NCBI GenBank assembly: GCA_002347475.1
Contig: DDXI01000141.1
Coordinates: forward strand, 1-8,516
Source of the DNA: Peptococcaceae bacterium UBA2264
Lineage (GTDB): Bacteria; Bacillota; Desulfitobacteriia; Desulfitobacteriales; Desulfitobacteriaceae
Length of the DNA stretch: 8,516 bases
Direction: 5' to 3'
Position numbers and translations under genes: made by a program. Below, piece after piece: positions 1 to 6,255 of this stretch. The number at the start of each line of letters is the position of its first letter. Position 1 is the first letter of the stretch. Below the pieces are notes generated by a model, which saw only the letters and a program-made list of their open reading frames with translations, was not told where the DNA came from and made no database searches.

Positions 1-212
1 CCTAAAATTGCGGCTTTTTCTTCGGCAGTCATTTTACCCTTGGAAACATTGCGTTCCAGGTTACCGGCCATTACGGCCAGGCCTTTGTCGACAAATTCTT
101 GTTTGATATCATTGAGAAGAACATCATATCCAGCCTGAGCTGCCACCTGGGCAATTCCTCCACCCATTTGACCTGCGCCAACAACCATTATTCTCTTGAT
201 TTCCAATTTCAT
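1..212 (-). CDS. hbd: 3-hydroxybutyryl-CoA dehydrogenase, N-terminal part (runs off the window)
   Basis: Only the first 68-70 residues are present; the gene continues beyond the left edge. The product would reduce acetoacetyl-CoA to 3-hydroxybutyryl-CoA, or oxidise it in reverse, with NAD(P)H in the cytoplasm. A Rossmann dinucleotide-binding motif GAGQMGGGIAQ begins at about residue 12, followed by the beta-2 end with N34-D35, where the family binds the cofactor ribose. The sequence continues into the typical early helices (NLERNVSKGKMTAEEK). The start is ambiguous. The ATG at 212-210 lies only one base after AGGAGG, whereas a TTG at 206-204 lies seven bases after it, which is the better spacing. 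The gene follows the thiolase by about 50 bases and is probably co-transcribed, fitting the thiolase-Hbd pair of C4 acyl-CoA metabolism. The family call is confident. Chain length and cofactor preference cannot be judged from this fragment. Confidence 0.9.
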   Translation of the reverse strand, partial: MKLEIKRIMVVGAGQMGGGIAQVAAQAGYDVLLNDIKQEFVDKGLAVMAGNLERNVSKGKMTAEEKAAIL

Positions 213-213
213 T

Positions 214-219
214 CCTCCT
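214..219 (-). promoter_or_regulatory. Ribosome binding site of hbd that argues for a TTG start
   Basis: On the minus strand AGGAGG ends one base before an ATG (212-210) and seven bases before an in-frame TTG (206-204). One base is too close for normal initiation. The TTG would therefore be the likelier start, giving a protein that begins M-E-I-K-R-I-M-V-V-G-A-G. The upstream thiolase also uses TTG, so TTG initiation is not foreign to this locus. Confidence 0.6.
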
Positions 220-264
220 ATAATCTTAATATTTACCCGTAATATTTGATTTTATAGGACCTGT

Positions 265-1446
265 TTATTCCACGCTTATTACCATGGCATCGCCCTGAGC
301 TGCTCCACTGCAAATACAAGCCAGTCCTTTACCGCCGCCACGGCGTCTCAACTCGTAGATAAGAGTCATAACGATTCTCGCTCCACTGGCTCCGATCGGA
401 TGACCAAAAGCGATAGCGCCGCCGTTAACATTGACTATGTCGGGATTCCAGCCTGTGATTTTACCGCTAACCAATGCAACTGCTGCAAAGGCTTCATTTG
501 CCTCAATCAGATCAATATCTGCAAAGGTCATATTCAGCTTTTTCAGAAGCTTCATGGCTGACAGTCCGGGTACAGTGGGAATATATTTCGCTTCCTGCGA
601 TACCATAGCGTGGCCTAAAATGGTTGCTAAGGGTTTGAGTCCCAGTTCTTTTGCTTTCGACTCTGACATTAAAACCAGAGCACCTGCTCCATCATTAACT
701 CCAGGGGCATTTCCGGCTGTTACAGTACCGTCTTTAACAAATATGGGGGGTAATTTAGCTAAGCCTTCCATTGTTGTATCAGGACGAGGACCTTCGTCTG
801 TATCAATTACCTTTGGATCGCCTTTTTTCTGCGGAATCAATACCGGAACAATCTCATCCTTTAATCTTCCGGATTTCATCGCATCAACAGCTAACATTTG
901 ACTTTTGAAGGAAAATTCATCCTGTTCCTCTCTGCTGATACCGTATTCCTTAGCAACTTCACTACCGTGTATTGCCATATGACGATCATAGAAAGGACAC
1001 CACAGGCCGTCATGGACACATAAATCAACAAATTTTGTATCATTCATGCGCAGGCCCTTGCGTGCTCCGTCAACATAGTAGGGAGCATTGCTCATGCTTT
1101 CCATGCCGCCGGCGACCATAATTTCATAGTCACCACATCTGATTGCCTGATCAGCCAGGGCAATTGTAATTATCCCTGAAGAGCATACTTTGTTAACCGT
1201 AATGGATGGTGTTTCCCAGGGAAGACCGGCCTTACGGGTAGCTTGTCTGGAAGGAACCTGTCCTTGACCGCCCATAAGAACATTTCCGAAGAGTACATGA
1301 TCAATTGACTCACCAGGAATACCAGCACGATCAATGGCTTCCTTAATTGCTATACCGCCAAGATCTGAAGCATTCAGAGGTTCCAGGACTCCCATCAACT
1401 TACCAAAAGGTGTACGTGCTGCACTGACAATAACTGTTTTTTCCAA
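265..1446 (-). CDS. Acetyl-CoA acetyltransferase (thiolase)
   Basis: This is a complete 393-residue thiolase, the usual length for the family. It would condense two acetyl-CoA to acetoacetyl-CoA or cleave acetoacetyl-CoA (or a related 3-ketoacyl-CoA) with CoA. The nucleophilic cysteine is C88 in NKVCSSG. The NEAFA motif is at 317-321, the catalytic histidine is H349 in GHPIGASGAR, and the second catalytic cysteine is C379 in CSGAAQGDA. Two motifs differ from textbook biosynthetic thiolases: TAGNAPG at 243-249 instead of TAGNASG, and CSGAAQG instead of CxGGGxG. From memory both match the Bacillus MmgA-like branch, so I read them as subfamily traits rather than damage. The start is TTG at 1446-1444, eight bases after GGGAGG (1460-1455). 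It is followed by hbd, and the pair fits short-chain acyl-CoA metabolism. The thiolase call is very secure; direction and exact substrate are inferred. Confidence 0.95.
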   Translation of the reverse strand: MEKTVIVSAARTPFGKLMGVLEPLNASDLGGIAIKEAIDRAGIPGESIDHVLFGNVLMGGQGQVPSRQATRKAGLPWETPSITVNKVCSSGIITIALADQAIRCGDYEIMVAGGMESMSNAPYYVDGARKGLRMNDTKFVDLCVHDGLWCPFYDRHMAIHGSEVAKEYGISREEQDEFSFKSQMLAVDAMKSGRLKDEIVPVLIPQKKGDPKVIDTDEGPRPDTTMEGLAKLPPIFVKDGTVTAGNAPGVNDGAGALVLMSESKAKELGLKPLATILGHAMVSQEAKYIPTVPGLSAMKLLKKLNMTFADIDLIEANEAFAAVALVSGKITGWNPDIVNVNGGAIAFGHPIGASGARIVMTLIYELRRRGGGKGLACICSGAAQGDAMVISVE

Positions 1447-1500
1447 AATAATTGCCTCCCATTCAATTAAATTAACCTTCGGTCCTCTATGTTTTATTTA

Positions 1501-1567
1501 GTCTATATCTGCATCTAATATCTGTATCTCTGTCTGCATCTATGTCTATATCATATCTATATCTGTA
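1501..1567 (-). repeat. Degenerate hexanucleotide array (AGAYNN-type) in the thiolase leader
   Basis: The minus strand reads as about eleven imperfect six-base units such as AGATAT, AGACAT, AGATGC, AGACAG and AGATAC. The eight-base word GATGCAGA occurs twice. An A-rich run precedes it in the transcript sense (1568-1583). The array lies between the carbonic anhydrase-like gene and the thiolase ribosome binding site. It encodes nothing, and no terminator-like T run follows it on the minus strand. It may be a slippage-prone microsatellite or an unstructured purine-rich leader; the function is unknown. Confidence 0.7.
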
Positions 1568-1634
1568 TTTTTTTATTTTTTTTATCTGGTTGAACAATTC
1601 CCGCTTCTCCGTTTTTTCAGGCCGACTTACGGAT

Positions 1635-2168
1635 TTATAACTCCTGCTTTACGCAAAGCTCAGAGTAAATGGTGCCTTCATCTCTGTAGATACCGGCAAC
1701 AACAGCAAATCTTCTGCGCAGTTCTGCCGATACATCACGCACTACTCTGGCCGGAGATCCTATGGCCATCTTTCCCGGTGGAATTACTTTGTCTTCAGTT
1801 ACTACTGAACCCGCTCCAACCAGACAACCCTCGCCGACTACCGCCCTGTTTAAAACCAAAGCTCCCATGCCGACAAGAGTACTATTTCCAATGGTACAGG
1901 CATGAATTACCGCGTTATGACCGATTATAACATTATCCCCTATGCTCACAGATGTAGGCTCAGGAAACCGGGCTCCGTGGATAACTGTACCATCCTGAAT
2001 ATTGGTGCATTTACCAATAACGATCTTGGCTACATCTCCTCTGAGAACACAGTTGAACCAAACGCTGCTGTCATCACCGATTTCAACATCACCTATGACA
2101 TAGCATCCCGGTGCCAGAAACACATTCCTGCCAATTTTGGGGGTCTTGCCTTTATATGTCAGTAACAC
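1635..2168 (-). CDS. Gamma-carbonic anhydrase-like / PaaY-CaiE family hexapeptide-repeat protein
   Basis: This 177-residue protein has the left-handed beta-helix signature of repeated [LIV]-G-x-x hexapeptides (for example IGDVEIGDDSSVW, IGDNVIIGH, VGEGCLVGAGSVV). The three expected zinc-ligand histidines are visible at H64, H84 and H89, and the LRGD motif at 42-45 supplies the usual Arg/Asp pair. A C-terminal helix follows PARVVRD. Members are carbonic anhydrases or, in some catabolic operons (PaaY), thioesterases; sequence alone does not decide. Its place just after a biotin-type carboxyltransferase suggests a role in bicarbonate supply or CO2 handling, which is inference. The start is GTG at 2168-2166, seven bases after AAGGTGAG. 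That ribosome binding site begins two bases after the stop of a possible 20-residue ORF, so the two may be translationally coupled. The family is secure, the reaction is not. Confidence 0.9.
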   Translation of the reverse strand: MLLTYKGKTPKIGRNVFLAPGCYVIGDVEIGDDSSVWFNCVLRGDVAKIVIGKCTNIQDGTVIHGARFPEPTSVSIGDNVIIGHNAVIHACTIGNSTLVGMGALVLNRAVVGEGCLVGAGSVVTEDKVIPPGKMAIGSPARVVRDVSAELRRRFAVVAGIYRDEGTIYSELCVKQEL

Positions 2169-2184
2169 GGTTCAGCTCACCTTC

Positions 2185-2247
2185 TTATTTTCTCTTTTTA
2201 GAAAACAATGCCGTGAAAAACACTGGAATTGACATGTCAGCGTTCAT
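2185..2247 (-). CDS. Possible 20-residue peptide gene upstream of the carbonic anhydrase-like gene
   Basis: An ATG at 2247-2245 is preceded, six bases upstream, by GAGGTG (2259-2254), and opens a 20-codon frame ending in TAA at 2187-2185. The product begins MNADMS, has a short hydrophobic core (IPVFFTALF) and ends in a basic tail (SKKRK). The next gene starts 16 bases after this stop. I do not recognise it. It could be a regulatory leader peptide coupling translation to the next gene, a tiny membrane-associated peptide, or chance. The ribosome binding site and spacing favour translation; the very short length argues for caution. Part of its coding sequence (2219-2227) is complementary to the leader upstream (2290-2298), so structure could affect its initiation. 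Confidence 0.4.
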   Translation of the reverse strand: MNADMSIPVFFTALFSKKRK

Positions 2248-2313
2248 GATAAGCACCTCAATTACTCCGGGGTACATCTGCTTTTATGCTCCAGTGTTAC
2301 AGACCTCAGATAA

Positions 2314-2397
2314 CCGATAGCAGCAGCCGTTTTGAACGGCCTGAGTAGCTGTTGTTTCTTAATTTTCATGTGCATTTATCAGAGCGGCTGCTATCGG
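2314..2397 (-). promoter_or_regulatory. Intergenic structured region with two mutually exclusive stems
   Basis: Within the 312-base spacer after the carboxyltransferase, 2314-2329 (CCGATAGCAGCAGCCG) pairs with 2385-2397 (CGGCTGCTATCGG), giving 13 base pairs with a three-base bulge. A second hairpin, GCCGTT-TTG-AACGGC at 2326-2340, uses four of the same bases, so the two cannot form together in full. No T run follows on the minus strand, so it does not look like a simple terminator. It may be a conformational switch, an RNA-processing site or an mRNA-stability element. It does not match any riboswitch class that I can recognise. Confidence 0.5.
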
Positions 2398-2454
2398 CAT
2401 ACTTAAGATCATAGATTATTTTTAATTTTAAGCTTTATTTTTCTACTCCAAGGT

Positions 2455-2478
2455 TTCGAACTGACAATTCTGGCCTTG
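2455..2478 (-). other. Short stem-loop just after the carboxyltransferase stop
   Basis: On the minus strand, CCAAGG a few bases after the stop codon pairs with CCTTGG about twenty bases later (near 2448-2478). The loop can form a minor internal stem. No T run follows, so it is at best a weak 3'-end structure protecting or processing the carboxyltransferase message. Confidence 0.25.
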
Positions 2479-2480
2479 GT

Positions 2481-3995
2481 TTAAAGAGGATTATTGCCAT
2501 GTTTCTTAGGTACACAGGGTTCTACTTTGTTTTCAAGAGCCTTAAGGGTTTTTACGATGCGAGTTCTTGTCTCACGAGGATCAATAACATCATCGATATT
2601 GAATTTGAAAGCTGCATCATAAGGATTATCGAACTTCTCGCCGTATTCAGCGATTTTTTGCGCTCTTGTTGCTGCCGGATCTGCTGAGTTGTCAATTTCT
2701 TTCTTATAGATAATGTTTGCTGCACCGTCAGCACCCAGAACTGCAATTTGAGCTGTCGGCCAAGCCATTACAAGGTCAGCACCCAGGTGTTTGCTGCACA
2801 TAGCAATATAGGCACCGCCATATGCTTTACGCAGAACTACTGTAATAAGGGGAACAGTAGCTTCGGAGTAAGCATAGAGCACTTTAGCTCCGTGTCTGAT
2901 GATTCCCTTATATTCTTCTTTGGCACCAGGCATATAACCAGGAACGTCTACCAGAGTTACCATCGGAATATTGAAGGCATCACAGAAGCGGATAAAGCGG
3001 GCAGCCTTGTCAGAGCTATCGCAGTCCAGAACACCGGCAGCAACCATGGCATTATTGGCAATAATGCCAACAGGAGCGCCGTCAATACGAGCAAAGCCTA
3101 CAACCATGCATTTTGCCCAGTTAGCTTTAACTTCCATGAAATCTTTGTTATCAACCAGATAGTTAATAACTTTATGGACATCATAGGCACGTTTAGCATT
3201 TGCCGGTACTGTTTTCAGGATACCCTCATCCTTACGATAGGGATCATCAGTTGGGGCAATCTTGGGCGGCTTTTCCGAGTTGTTGGAGGGGAAGAAGGAG
3301 AGAAGTCTTCTGACACTCTGCAGGCAGGAATCGGTATCTTCGCAGAAGAAATCAGAAACGCCGGAAATCTCGGTATGAACACGGGCTCCACCCAGATCTT
3401 GCATGGAAATATCCACTCCGGTAACTGCCTTAACAACTGCAGGTCCGGTAATAAACATCAAACCAGTTTGATCTACCTGGAAGATAAAGTCTGTCAGAGC
3501 TGGGGAATAAACGGCTCCGCCGGCAGTAGTACCTATTACAGCAGTAATCTGCGGGATTACACCGGAGGCTCTGGTGTTGCGATAGAAGATATCGCCATAA
3601 CCAGCCAGGGAATCTGTACCTTCCTGAATTCTGGCTCCGCCGGAATCCAGCAAACCGACGATCGGGCATCTGGCTTTGAGGGCCAGATCCATAACGGTCG
3701 TAATCTTTTTGGCGTGGGCATTACCAAGCGAACCGCCGATAATGGAGATGTCCTGCGCAAAAACATAGACTGTCCGGCCATCGATTTCACCATAACCGGT
3801 TACGACACCGTCTCCCAATGCTTTCTTAGTTTCCATACCGAAATCATGGCAGCGATGTTGAACAAACATATCGATTTCAATAAAAGTACCCGGGTCAAGC
3901 AGAGCTTCGATATTTTGCCTGGGACCACGCTTGCCAGGTTTTCCGGTTGTAGCCTGTTTCTGCAGTTCCTGCAGTTTATTCAATGCTTCTTGCAC
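2481..3995 (-). CDS. Biotin-dependent acyl-CoA carboxyltransferase subunit (propionyl/methylmalonyl-CoA type)
   Basis: This 504-residue protein of the carboxyltransferase family has the usual length (about 510) and both crotonase-like halves. The N-terminal half carries GGSLGNAHAKK (87-97), LDSGGARIQEG (116-126) and the oxyanion-hole stretch GTTAGGAVYSPALTDF (155-170). The C-terminal half carries VDVPGYMPG (349-357) and RKAYGGAYIAM (389-399). It moves a carboxyl group between carboxybiotin and an acyl-CoA: the beta subunit of propionyl-CoA carboxylase, the 12S part of transcarboxylase, or the alpha subunit of a sodium-pumping methylmalonyl-CoA decarboxylase. Residue I397 occupies the position where propionyl-CoA carboxylases typically carry Asp, so substrate should not be assumed. 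No biotin carrier, biotin carboxylase or membrane subunit lies in the window. The start is GTG at 3995-3993, nine bases after AGGGGG. Family very sure; partner and direction unknown. Confidence 0.93.
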   Translation of the reverse strand: MQEALNKLQELQKQATTGKPGKRGPRQNIEALLDPGTFIEIDMFVQHRCHDFGMETKKALGDGVVTGYGEIDGRTVYVFAQDISIIGGSLGNAHAKKITTVMDLALKARCPIVGLLDSGGARIQEGTDSLAGYGDIFYRNTRASGVIPQITAVIGTTAGGAVYSPALTDFIFQVDQTGLMFITGPAVVKAVTGVDISMQDLGGARVHTEISGVSDFFCEDTDSCLQSVRRLLSFFPSNNSEKPPKIAPTDDPYRKDEGILKTVPANAKRAYDVHKVINYLVDNKDFMEVKANWAKCMVVGFARIDGAPVGIIANNAMVAAGVLDCDSSDKAARFIRFCDAFNIPMVTLVDVPGYMPGAKEEYKGIIRHGAKVLYAYSEATVPLITVVLRKAYGGAYIAMCSKHLGADLVMAWPTAQIAVLGADGAANIIYKKEIDNSADPAATRAQKIAEYGEKFDNPYDAAFKFNIDDVIDPRETRTRIVKTLKALENKVEPCVPKKHGNNPL

Positions 3996-4027
3996 GTAAG
4001 CAAACCCCCTTTTTAAATATATTAATC

Positions 4028-4067
4028 CGGTTTACCGAATCATTAGAATAGGTGATTCGGTAAACCG
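4028..4067. repeat. 15-bp perfect inverted repeat between ligase and carboxyltransferase genes
   Basis: CGGTTTACCGAATCA (4028-4042) is followed, after a ten-base loop, by its exact reverse complement (4053-4067). Each arm also holds its own small palindrome, CGGT-TT-ACCG and CGGT-AA-ACCG. On the minus strand, the sense of the flanking genes, the bases after the stem are GATTAATATATTT, a poor terminator tail. On the plus strand ATTTTTG follows, a better one. It lies 16 bases after the ligase stop codon and about 32 bases before the carboxyltransferase start. It may be an intercistronic hairpin that trims or stabilises mRNA, a partial or bidirectional terminator, or a regulator's operator. Confidence 0.7.
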
Positions 4068-4082
4068 ATTTTTGTTTAAACC

Positions 4083-5651
4083 TTAGATCATGCGCTCCTG
4101 GCCTTTCCAGTAGGGCTCTTTCAGGATGCGTTTGAGAACTTTTCCGGTAGCTGTCCGCGGGAAATCATCACGGAATTCGATAGTCTTGGGACGTTTGAAG
4201 CCGGCCAGACTGGCTTTGCAGTAATCCAGCAGTTCTTGTTCAGTAACTTTGGCGCCTTCTTTCAGGATAACCAGAGCCTTAACTTCTTCACCCCAAGATG
4301 GATGCGGAACACCAAAGACGGTTACTTCGCCCACGGCGGGATGTTTGCTGAGAACTTCTTCGATTTCTGCTGGGTAAACATTTTCGCCGCCGCTGATGAT
4401 CATATCGCCTTTACGGTCTACCAGATAATAGAAACCTTCTTCATCCACATAAGCCATGTCGCCGGCAGTTACCCAGTCACCTTTACGGGCTTCAGCTGTT
4501 TTACCTTCATCTTTATAATAGCCTTTAAATGCTGACTTAACCTTGGCCCAAAGTTGACCAGTTTGACCTTGGGGAACCTCGTTGCCGTTTTCATCCAGGA
4601 GTTTGATTTCAACACCAGGATTGGCTTGGCCAACACTGCGAACTTTACGTGTCTGATCCTTGTGACGCAGAGTTGTTAAGGCGCCAGTCTCAGTCGAGCC
4701 ATAACCTTCACTGAACTGAACTTTCGTGAAAAATTTGAGGGCTGCTTCCTTGGTTGTAGTGAGCAGAGGAGCTGAGGATGAGCCGATAGAAGTCAGCTTG
4801 CTCATATCATACTTATTCTTGATTTCTTCCGGTGTTTCTACGATCCTGGTAATCATAGTAGGTACCATGGAAGTTGTAGTTACACCTTCATCGGCAATAA
4901 TTTTCATAACATTCTCAGGTTCAAATTTACCGGATGGCAGGATAACAGTTTTGCCGCCTACCCATAAGGTAATAAAGGAAGCCCAGATTGAATTGGAGTG
5001 AACCAGCGGCATAATAGCCATGAAAACACGACTTGACATATCAAAATCTTTTTTGCCTGATTGTCTGAGCATAGCATTTTTAACAATATCAATTGTGCTT
5101 TTGTGCGTATTCAAAGCGCCTTTAGGGAAACCGGTAGTACCGGAAGTATAACCGAAATAGAAGATATCTTCTTCATTGAGGTCGACGTTAGGCTCATCAT
5201 CTGACTGACCCTTTAAAAGATCTTCATAAGGTGTATAGCCCGGTGCTTTGGAAGCATCGCCAATAACAAAACAACCATCACTGCGGATCTGAGGGATATC
5301 AGCTTTGGCGCCTTCCAATTCAGCAACAAACTTGTCCTCAACAAACATACCTGTGGAATCAGAGTTATTAACAATGTATGCCTTTTCCTTGGCTGTCAAA
5401 CGGAAATTAACCGGTACGGAGATAACCCCGATCCTGGCCAAAGCATTATAGATCTCCATGGGCTCAATGCGGTTCTCAACAATAACGGCAGCCTTATCGC
5501 CGCGCTTAAAGCCTTTGGCCAACATAGCATTAGCTAATTGGTTAACCCGAGCATTAAGTTCGGCAAAAGTTAAGCGTTTGTCTGCGCAAACCACAGCTTC
5601 TTTTTTGGGAAATTTCCAGGAATTGATCCGTAAACCATCTGATATGTTCAT
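4083..5651 (-). CDS. AMP-forming acyl-CoA ligase (fatty/carboxylic acid-CoA ligase)
   Basis: The product is a 522-residue member of the ANL superfamily, of normal length for a short- or medium-chain acyl-CoA synthetase. It would activate a carboxylic acid with ATP and CoA, giving acyl-CoA, AMP and pyrophosphate. Motifs are in order: the phosphate-binding loop YTSGTTGFPKGA (168-179), EGYGSTETG (315-323), adenosine-ribose Asp D398 in TAGDMAY, the hinge DRKGDMIISGGENVYP (412-427) and the C-terminal lysine K504 in RTATGKVLK. No signal peptide or membrane segment is seen. I place the start at ATG 5651-5649, eight bases after AAGGAG. A GTG three codons upstream overlaps that ribosome binding site and is unlikely to be used. 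The acid substrate is not evident; the neighbours suggest a short or branched acid whose CoA ester is then carboxylated or cleaved. The family call is very secure. Confidence 0.94.
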   Translation of the reverse strand: MNISDGLRINSWKFPKKEAVVCADKRLTFAELNARVNQLANAMLAKGFKRGDKAAVIVENRIEPMEIYNALARIGVISVPVNFRLTAKEKAYIVNNSDSTGMFVEDKFVAELEGAKADIPQIRSDGCFVIGDASKAPGYTPYEDLLKGQSDDEPNVDLNEEDIFYFGYTSGTTGFPKGALNTHKSTIDIVKNAMLRQSGKKDFDMSSRVFMAIMPLVHSNSIWASFITLWVGGKTVILPSGKFEPENVMKIIADEGVTTTSMVPTMITRIVETPEEIKNKYDMSKLTSIGSSSAPLLTTTKEAALKFFTKVQFSEGYGSTETGALTTLRHKDQTRKVRSVGQANPGVEIKLLDENGNEVPQGQTGQLWAKVKSAFKGYYKDEGKTAEARKGDWVTAGDMAYVDEEGFYYLVDRKGDMIISGGENVYPAEIEEVLSKHPAVGEVTVFGVPHPSWGEEVKALVILKEGAKVTEQELLDYCKASLAGFKRPKTIEFRDDFPRTATGKVLKRILKEPYWKGQERMI

Positions 5652-5659
5652 ACATTCCA

Positions 5660-5665
5660 CTCCTT
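5660..5665 (-). promoter_or_regulatory. Ribosome binding site fixing the ligase start
   Basis: AAGGAG at 5665-5660 on the minus strand ends eight bases before ATG 5651-5649. The alternative GTG at 5660-5658 begins at the last base of this motif and could not use it, so the ATG is preferred and the protein loses three residues (M-E-C) from the longest frame. Confidence 0.75.
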
Positions 5666-5813
5666 ATATTAGTTTATTTAAAATTGTTTTTCGCAATTGG
5701 ATTGACAGTTTCATAGCCTTGAGCGATTACAGACCGTATCAATCAGATTTACAGTATTCGTCATTTATGTGATAAATAGTTTTTATCCAAATCTCCCGGT
5801 AAAGCGTATCCTT

Positions 5814-6241
5814 CAGCCCTTAAGATCAAAAGACAGGCATGTATCATTACCCCAAGACAACCCCAAGGTCACTTTCCAAATACGCCCCCGAAAGACTTTT
5901 GCAAAGTAAATAGCCAGACCTTCTTCAGTAGAACCATTACCGTTAATATTACCTGGGCAGTAGTTTTTGCCTGTTCCTTACCAGGACAATTGCCTTGTAT
6001 GAAGTTGATTGTCCGCCTGATACACTAAGAGAGAATTTCAGTTTCTCAACACCGGCGAACATGCAGGTAAAATAATTGGCCATAGCCATGCCTCTCGAAT
6101 CGTGGAAATGACCAAGGTGAACATCTTCATTGGGCAACAAAAGACAACTGCCAAAGCAAAGTCGGCAGGGGCAGATAGCCCAGGATGAGAAAGGTTGGAT
6201 ACTTCTATGTCCCGGGCTTAACTCTGCTCAATAAACCAGTA
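5814..6241 (-). pseudogene. Decayed second HMG-CoA-lyase-like gene
   Basis: This spacer is the wreck of a paralogue of the intact lyase-like gene just upstream. In one frame, 6238-6170 reads WFIEQS-stop-ARDIEVSNLSHP, matching YFIDQIIKAGYKRLEVTNFSHP (residues 49-70) of the intact protein. In a second frame, 6135-6000 reads HLGHFHDSRGMAMANYF then SGGQ, matching HFHEARGMSIAN and GGGQ. Back in the first frame, 5974-5900 reads GTGKNY then NGNGSTEEGL, matching GSGPNY and VGNCATEDIL in the same spacing. A further short match, GRIWKVTLG versus GRLLEWTLG, lies near 5888. There is at least one in-frame stop, several frameshifts and a deletion of roughly 150 residues between the first two pieces. Identity to the neighbour is partial, so this is an old, diverged copy rather than a recent duplication. 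It directly follows the neighbour's stop codon. The segment at 5949-6140 is open but is unlikely to be a functional protein. Confidence 0.8.
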
Positions 6242-6255
6242 ATTAAAACTAAACA

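Noticed and set aside
229..246. AATATT-TACCCGT-AATATT inverted repeat between thiolase and hbd
   Set aside because: Six A/T pairs made of a self-palindromic word in an AT-rich spacer are expected by chance, and no other sign of a regulatory site is present.
2248..2480. A known riboswitch (cobalamin, c-di-GMP, SAM or T-box) in the spacer
   Set aside because: I looked for the conserved cores of these classes and did not find them; only generic stems are supported.
2748..4016. A 422-codon open frame on the plus strand
   Set aside because: It lies antisense over the well-conserved carboxyltransferase, its translation shows no domain or ordinary protein composition, and no ribosome binding site is evident. 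It is a by-product of codon use on the other strand.
5949..6140. A 63-residue protein as a small independent gene
   Set aside because: Its start has no ribosome binding site, and its sequence is an internal slice of the lyase family that continues out of frame on both sides. It is a piece of the pseudogene.
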